Source: DATAFF01 sp036257595 (lineage in GTDB: Bacteria; Pseudomonadota; Alphaproteobacteria; Rhizobiales; Aestuariivirgaceae). Taken from it: a DNA stretch of 17,945 nucleotides. Under the pieces are notes generated by a model. It did not search any database. It was not told the origin of the DNA and was given only the letters and a program-made list of their open reading frames with translations. The first letter of the stretch is position 1; every line of letters begins with the position of its first letter. A program made the position numbers and the translations under genes. The stretch lies in contig DATAFF010000055.1 of NCBI GenBank assembly GCA_036257595.1, positions 1 through 17,945 on the forward strand, read 5' to 3'. Positions 13,913 through 17,945 of this stretch are shown here, piece by piece.

Positions 13913-14452
13913 ATGACAGAAAGCGGCAACCGCGCCGGGCTTTCCCGGCGGACGATCCTCAAGACAGCCGGATCCGGACTCATCGTCGCGGCCATCACGC
14001 CAGCCGGCATGATTCTCGGTCGCAAGGCATGGTCGGCGACAGCGGAGGCCCTGAAGCCCGACAGCTTTGCGACGCTCGTCCAGATGTCGCGCGATATCTA
14101 TCCGCATTCCCGGCTCGAGGACAAATTCTATGCGGCCGCGGTGTCGGCTCTCGACGCAGCGGCCAAGGCCGACGAGGCGGTGAAGAAGGCGCTCGAGGAC
14201 GGCGTTGCCGCGCTCGATGACGCCGCCGGCAAGGCCAAGGGCGCCAAATATATCGCCATCGACAGCGAGGATGCACGCACGTCGCTTCTGCACGATATCG
14301 AGACCAGCGCCTTCTTCCAGAAGGTGCGCGGCAATCTCGTAACCGGCATCTACAACAACAAGGAGGTGTGGCCGCTGTTCGGCTACGAGGGCGAGTCGGC
14401 ATCGAAGGGCGGTTACATCCACCGCGGCTTCGACGATGTGGCCTGGCTCTAA
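13913..14452 (+). CDS. Tat-exported small subunit, gluconate 2-dehydrogenase subunit 3-like
   Basis: A 179-residue protein with a twin-arginine signal: LSRRTILKTAGSGLIVAAITPAGMIL (consensus SRRxFLK, with I for F). The mature part has FATLVQMSRDIYPHSRLEDKFY, a helical middle and ends with SAFFQKVRGNLVTGIYNNKEVWPLFGYEGESASKGGYIHRGFDDVAWL. The early DIYPH block and the terminal GYEG...GGYxxxGFDDxxW are typical of the gluconate 2-dehydrogenase subunit 3 family, small partners of membrane-associated GMC or FAD dehydrogenases. Strong ribosome site GGGAGGAG. It precedes the GMC gene by 15 bases. Because the GMC protein lacks its own signal, this subunit probably carries it out through Tat as a folded FAD-loaded complex. 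Confidence 0.9.
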   Translation: MTESGNRAGLSRRTILKTAGSGLIVAAITPAGMILGRKAWSATAEALKPDSFATLVQMSRDIYPHSRLEDKFYAAAVSALDAAAKADEAVKKALEDGVAALDDAAGKAKGAKYIAIDSEDARTSLLHDIETSAFFQKVRGNLVTGIYNNKEVWPLFGYEGESASKGGYIHRGFDDVAWL

Positions 14453-14467
14453 TCCAAGAGGCTGAAC

Positions 14468-16039
14468 ATGACTGCGAAATTCGACCTCAATGATGACAAC
14501 GTCGTCGTCGTGATCGGTTCAGGCGCCGGCGGTGGAACGCTCGGTGCAGAGCTGGCGATGAAGGGCGTCAAGACCCTGATCCTCGAAGCCGGCGGCCGCC
14601 ACGAGATTCCCGATTTCCAGAATGACGAGTGGGGTTCCTTCAGCCAGATCTCGTGGCTCGACAAGCGCACCACCTCGGGAACCTGGCGGGTTGCGAAGGA
14701 CTTCTCCGGCCTCCCTGCCTGGATCGTCAAGGCCGTCGGCGGCTCGACCATCCATTGGGCCGGCGCCAGCCTGCGCTTCCAGGATCACGAGTGGAAGGCG
14801 CGCAGCACCTATGGCGAGATCAAGGACGCCAATCTGCTCGACTGGCCGATCGATGGCGCCGAGATGGACCGCTGGTACACCATTGCCGAGGACCGCATGG
14901 GCGTGACGCGCACCCATGGCATCCCCGGTCTTCCCGGCAACAACAACTTCAAGGTCCTCGAGGCCGGCGCCAAGAAGCTCGGCTACAAGGAGGTCCATAC
15001 CGGTCGCATGGCGATCAATTCGCAGCCGCGCGACGGCCGTGGCGCCTGCCAGCAGATCGGCTTCTGCTTCCAGGGCTGCAAGACGGGCGCGAAATGGTCG
15101 ACGCTCTATGTCGAGATCCCCAAGGGAGAGAAGACGGGCAATCTCGAGGTCCGGCCCAACGCACAGGTGCTGAAGATCGAGCATGATGCCTCGGGCAAGA
15201 TCACCGGCGTCGTCTATGCCGACAAGGATGGCAAGCAGCTCCGCCAGAAGGCGCGCCTCGTTTGCGTCGCCGGCAACAGCATCGAGAGTCCGCGGCTTTT
15301 GCTGAACTCGTCCTCCTCGATGTTCCCCGATGGCCTGGCGAATTCATCGGGACAGGTGGGGAAGAACTACATGCGCCACATGACGGGGTCGGTCTACGCC
15401 GCCTTCGACAAGCCGGTGCACATGTATCGCGGCACCACCATGGCCGGCATCATCCAGGACGAAGCAGGACACAAGCCGGAACGCGGTTTCGTCGGCGGCT
15501 TCGAGATGGAGACGCTGTCGCTGGGACTGCCCTTCATGGCCGCCTTCCTCGAGCCCGGAGCCTGGGGCAAGGAATTTGCCTGGTGGCTCGACAATTACGA
15601 CAAGATGGCCGGCATGTGGCTCGTCGGCGAGGACATGCCGCAGGAGAAGAATGCGGTGACGCTGCATGCGACCGAGAAGGATCAGTACGGGCTGCCGGTC
15701 CCGGACATCCATTTCGACGACCATGCCAACGACACGGCGATGCGCAACCACGCCTATAGCCAGGGCGAGGAGGTCTACAAGTCGGCCGGCGCAATGAAGA
15801 CGTTCCGGACGCCGCCTTATCCGTCCACGCACAATCTCGGCACCAACCGCATGAGCGAGAAGCCGCGGGACGGCGTTGTCGACAAGAACGGCCGTACCCA
15901 CGACGTCAAGAACCTGTTCGTCTCGGATGGCAGCCAGTTCACCACCGGCGCGGCGGAAAATCCGACACTGACCATCGTGGCTCTATCGCTGCGTCAGGCA
16001 GACCACATCGCTTCGGAGATGAGCAAGGGGAATCTGTAG
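14468..16039 (+). CDS. GMC-family FAD oxidoreductase, dehydrogenase large subunit
   Basis: A 523-residue FAD enzyme that oxidises an alcohol, sugar or polyol. FAD-binding G17-S-G-A-G-G-G (17-23) with acidic end of strand two, LILEAGG; VGGSTIHWAGASLRF for flavin positioning; ARLVCVAGNSIESPRLLLNS as second GMC block; and the C-terminal THNLGTNRMS...GVVD..GRTHDVKNLFVSDGSQF..GAAENPTLTIVALSLRQADHI, which contains the catalytic pair region (His in THNLGT, Asn in AENPT). It fits bacterial sugar-acid/gluconate-type dehydrogenases. There is no signal peptide, which agrees with hitchhiker export with the Tat subunit just upstream; the cytochrome c upstream would accept electrons. Substrate unknown. GAGG ribosome site before ATG. 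Last gene of this block, followed by an inverted repeat. Confidence 0.93.
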   Translation: MTAKFDLNDDNVVVVIGSGAGGGTLGAELAMKGVKTLILEAGGRHEIPDFQNDEWGSFSQISWLDKRTTSGTWRVAKDFSGLPAWIVKAVGGSTIHWAGASLRFQDHEWKARSTYGEIKDANLLDWPIDGAEMDRWYTIAEDRMGVTRTHGIPGLPGNNNFKVLEAGAKKLGYKEVHTGRMAINSQPRDGRGACQQIGFCFQGCKTGAKWSTLYVEIPKGEKTGNLEVRPNAQVLKIEHDASGKITGVVYADKDGKQLRQKARLVCVAGNSIESPRLLLNSSSSMFPDGLANSSGQVGKNYMRHMTGSVYAAFDKPVHMYRGTTMAGIIQDEAGHKPERGFVGGFEMETLSLGLPFMAAFLEPGAWGKEFAWWLDNYDKMAGMWLVGEDMPQEKNAVTLHATEKDQYGLPVPDIHFDDHANDTAMRNHAYSQGEEVYKSAGAMKTFRTPPYPSTHNLGTNRMSEKPRDGVVDKNGRTHDVKNLFVSDGSQFTTGAAENPTLTIVALSLRQADHIASEMSKGNL

Positions 16040-16050
16040 GCACGCCCGAA

Positions 16051-16110
16051 ATAGGCGTAGGCAGTAGGCAAGGACATCGCTCACGACCGACTGCCTATTG
16101 CCTATCTGCC
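16051..16110. repeat. Inverted repeat of TAGGCA-type heptamers
   Basis: The left arm has three TAGGC units (ATAGGCG, TAGGCAG, TAGGCAA, 16052-16071) and the right arm their complements (CTGCCTATTGCCTATCTGCC, 16091-16110). The core stem, TAGGCAGTAGGCAA with CTGCCTATTGCCTA, makes 12 Watson-Crick pairs, one G-U and one mismatch at the tip, around a 19-base loop. It starts shortly after the GMC stop. No U-run follows, so it is more likely a mobile intergenic repeat or mRNA-end stabiliser than a canonical terminator. Confidence 0.6.
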
Positions 16111-16111
16111 T

Positions 16112-16348
16112 TCCACCGACGCCGATTACGCGGCCATCCTGCTCGGGAAGGGCTTGAACGCGCTGATGCAGGATATCTTGCGCGGTAGGGTTTTCGGCGC
16201 GATGCCGTTCTTCGACCAGAAGGAGGTGATCAAGCTGCTCGACCGTCTTCCGAGCGCCGATGAAGGGGCGCGGGTGGCCTGGGATCAGCCCTTGATGATG
16301 CTGACGAGCGCCGCCGTCCTGCATGACCGATATGGTCTCGCAGCCTAG
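16112..16348 (+). pseudogene. Probable C-terminal remnant of an asparagine synthase-like protein
   Basis: An open frame without a proper start (only TTG 16154 or internal ATGs; the frame opens just after an in-frame TAG at 16058) encodes LNALMQDILRGRVFGAMPFF, then DQKEVIKLLDRLPSADEGAR and WDQPLMMLTSAAVLHDRYGL. The pattern of a short basic helix, a 'FDxxxVxxLLD' helix and a final helix ending in xLHxRYGL resembles the last ~70 residues of AsnB-type asparagine synthases. The amidotransferase and ATP-pyrophosphatase parts are missing and the upstream DNA is the heptamer repeat, so I read it as a truncated remnant. It could instead be a short real gene; I rely on pattern recall only. Confidence 0.38.
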
Positions 16349-16506
16349 AGCCTGACCACATCATGCTCTGATTGCTAGCTGTGGTGGTTTGGCAACAGTT
16401 GGGCTAAATCGCGATCACGCCTGTTCACTAGTCGGGCTTTGCCCTGTTTCGGCTCCTTATTCGTCATTCAAATCGCAATGAAGCGGTTTTTGTGGCGGGG
16501 TAGGGC
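16349..16506. other. Non-coding stretch before the radical SAM gene
   Basis: Together with the repeat and the remnant, this completes a 467-base interval (16040-16506) without an intact gene. It is less GC-rich than its surroundings. I see only a weak GGGC-TTT-GCCC hairpin (near 16434-16444) and AT-rich DNA (near 16456-16495) that could hold the promoter of the next gene. No confident -35/-10 pair. Confidence 0.4.
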
Positions 16507-17945
16507 ATGACCGAAGGCTCGGTGTTTCGCGTGGTGCTGATCAAGCCGTCGCACTACGACGACGACGGCTATCCGATTCGGTGGCTGAGCTCCTATGTTC
16601 CGTCCAATACGCTGGCGGCGGTCTATGGACTGGCGGAGGACGCGCGGCGCCGCAAGATCCTCGGCGATAGCACCGAGATGGTGCTGCAGGCGTTGGACGA
16701 GACCAACACCCGCATCCAGCCGGACCGCATCATTGCCGACATCAGGCGTGATGGCGGGCGCGGTCTCGTGGCGATCGTCGGCGTCCAGTCGAACCAGTTT
16801 CCGCGCGCGGTGGACCTGGCGAAGCCCATCGCCGCTGCCGGCATTCCCGTGGCGATCGGCGGCTTTCATGTCTCGGGGTGCCTGGCCATGCTGCCGGCGC
16901 TGCCGCCGGAGATCGCAGAGGCGCAGCGGGCCGGTATTTCGCTCTTCGCTGGCGAGGCGGAGTGCGGCCGGCTTGATCAGGTTCTGACCGACGCCTTTAA
17001 CGGCGCGCTCGCGCCCGTCTACAATTTCATGAGCGACCTTCCCGCGCTCGAAGGCGAGCCGACGCCGTTCTTGCCGCGCGACGCGACCGCCAAGGTAAGC
17101 TCGATGTTCTCGAGCTTCGACCTCGGCCGCGGCTGCCCCTTCCAATGTTCCTTCTGTACCATCATCAATGTGCAGGGTCGCAAGAGCCGCTTCCGCTCGC
17201 CTGACGATCTCGAGCGGATCATCATGGAGAACCACGCTCAGGGCATCCATGCCTTCTTCATCACCGACGACAACTTTGCGCGCAACAAGGACTGGGAGAT
17301 CTTGCTCGACCGGATGATCGCGTTGCGGAAGGCCCATAAGCTGGGGCTCAACGTCATCATCCAGGTCGACACCATGTGCCACAAGACGCCGAACTTCATC
17401 GAGAAGGCGGCGGAGGCCGGCGTCAGGCGGGTGTTCATTGGCCTCGAGAACATCAACCCCGACAATCTGATGGCGGCCAAGAAGCGTCAGAACAAGATCA
17501 CCGAGTATCGCCGCATGCTGCAGCAATGGCGGGCGCATGGGGTGATCACCTATGCCGGATACATTCTCGGCTTCCCGGCCGATACCAAGGAATCGATCCT
17601 GCGCGATGTCGAGATCATCAAGAAGGAGCTGCCGATCGACATCCTCGAATTTTTCTTCCTGACGCCGCTGCCCGGCTCCGAGGACCACAAGAAGATGCTT
17701 GAGGCCGGCGTGTGGATGGACAGCGATCTCAACAAGTACAATCTGAACAAGCGGGTGACCCATCACCCCAAGATGACCGATGCCGAATGGGAGGAAGCCT
17801 ATCACGCGGCCTGGCGGAGCTGGTTCGACACGGCGCATCTCGAGACGGTGCTCCGGCGTCACGCGGTGCTCAAGCGGAAGGGCATGGGTCGCAAGCGGCT
17901 GCTCAGGGTCTTGCGCTTCTGGAGCGAGTTCCAGCTCCTGTTCGC
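16507..17945 (+). CDS. B12-binding-type radical SAM protein (C-terminus beyond window)
   Basis: At least 479 residues, open to the right edge. The radical SAM cluster motif is C210-P-F-Q-C214-S-F-C217 (CX3CX2C), preceded by SSFDLGRG and followed by TIINVQGRKSRFRSPDDLERII and the FITDDNFARNKDW strand/loop. Residues ~5-130 resemble the N-terminal cobalamin-binding Rossmann domain of class B radical SAM enzymes: VVLIKPSHYDDDGYPIRWLSSYVPSNTLAAV and VAIVGVQSNQFPRAVDLAKPIAAAGIPVAIGGFHVSG. Later blocks RVFIGLENINPDNL and YILGFPADTKESI...LEFFFLTPLPGSEDH are standard for this family. Such proteins methylate unreactive carbons or rearrange substrates; which one is not predictable. It has no DxHxxG, as is usual for this class. 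GGGGTAGGGC precedes the ATG. It is separated from the GMC block by the repeat and remnant, so it is probably a separate transcription unit. Confidence 0.9.
   Translation, partial: MTEGSVFRVVLIKPSHYDDDGYPIRWLSSYVPSNTLAAVYGLAEDARRRKILGDSTEMVLQALDETNTRIQPDRIIADIRRDGGRGLVAIVGVQSNQFPRAVDLAKPIAAAGIPVAIGGFHVSGCLAMLPALPPEIAEAQRAGISLFAGEAECGRLDQVLTDAFNGALAPVYNFMSDLPALEGEPTPFLPRDATAKVSSMFSSFDLGRGCPFQCSFCTIINVQGRKSRFRSPDDLERIIMENHAQGIHAFFITDDNFARNKDWEILLDRMIALRKAHKLGLNVIIQVDTMCHKTPNFIEKAAEAGVRRVFIGLENINPDNLMAAKKRQNKITEYRRMLQQWRAHGVITYAGYILGFPADTKESILRDVEIIKKELPIDILEFFFLTPLPGSEDHKKMLEAGVWMDSDLNKYNLNKRVTHHPKMTDAEWEEAYHAAWRSWFDTAHLETVLRRHAVLKRKGMGRKRLLRVLRFWSEFQLLF

Noticed and set aside
16354..16393. ACCACA...TGTGGT inverted repeat as a terminator
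   Set aside because: Only six pairs around a long loop with no U-tract; likely chance.
16468..17862. 464-codon open frame on the minus strand
   Set aside because: It is antisense to the radical SAM gene, whose CX3CX2C and other family motifs are clear. The translation is low-complexity and His/Arg/Asp-rich with no recognisable domain, as expected of an antisense frame in GC-rich DNA.

Overview
The window looks like a chromosomal accessory/catabolic region of a GC-rich alphaproteobacterium, most likely Hyphomicrobiales (Rhizobiales). The reasons are dense GC-rich coding, GGAG-type ribosome binding sites, and family combinations common in rhizobia: a PotA/PotD-like ABC transporter, a GbcA-type Rieske oxygenase, CaiB/acyl-CoA dehydrogenase pairs, and a GMC flavoprotein with a gluconate-dehydrogenase-3-like partner. 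The genus cannot be fixed from the sequence. I see no tRNA, rRNA, CRISPR array, transposase or phage gene.

Layout. (1) Positions 1-2445, minus strand: a polyamine/opine-type ABC importer, ATPase then periplasmic binding protein then a permease running off the left edge, with a GC-rich hairpin between ATPase and binding protein. (2) 2446-2625: an AT-richer divergent promoter region with two palindromes. (3) 2626-4109, plus: a two-gene operon of a four-helix membrane protein with a degenerate GGDEF-like domain and a short polyprenyl-phosphate sugar phosphotransferase. (4) 4134-6174: an HxlR-type regulator with a long C-terminal extension, divergent from an acyl-CoA-dehydrogenase/flavin-monooxygenase-fold protein whose leader holds a strong hairpin. 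(5) 6168-7883, minus: a quaternary-amine-type Rieske oxygenase followed by a small membrane protein. (6) 7984-13021, plus: acyl-CoA dehydrogenase, class III CoA transferase, MhpR-like IclR regulator and a single-chain, glutamate-mutase-like cobalamin protein, tightly packed. A perfect palindrome lies between (5) and (6). (7) 13064-16039, plus: cytochrome c, glyoxalase-I-like protein, Tat-signal small subunit and GMC oxidoreductase. (8) 16040-16506: no intact gene, but an inverted repeat of TAGGCA-type heptamers and a probable asparagine-synthase C-terminal remnant. (9) 16507 to the right edge: a B12-binding-type radical SAM protein.

How the genes may work together (inference). The Rieske oxygenase and the acyl-CoA dehydrogenase/CoA transferase/cobalamin-mutase operon share a divergent promoter with a palindromic operator, and the operon carries its own IclR regulator. 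This reads as one inducible catabolic pathway: oxidative attack on a small (perhaps quaternary ammonium) substrate, carbon-skeleton rearrangement by the B12 enzyme, CoA activation and alpha,beta-oxidation. The downstream cytochrome c/Tat subunit/GMC set would be a periplasmic dehydrogenase feeding the respiratory chain. The least expected element is the E-S-ordered fusion of a glutamate-mutase-like barrel with a MutS-like B12 domain inside a CoA-ester operon. Its substrate is unknown and is the best candidate here for undescribed chemistry.
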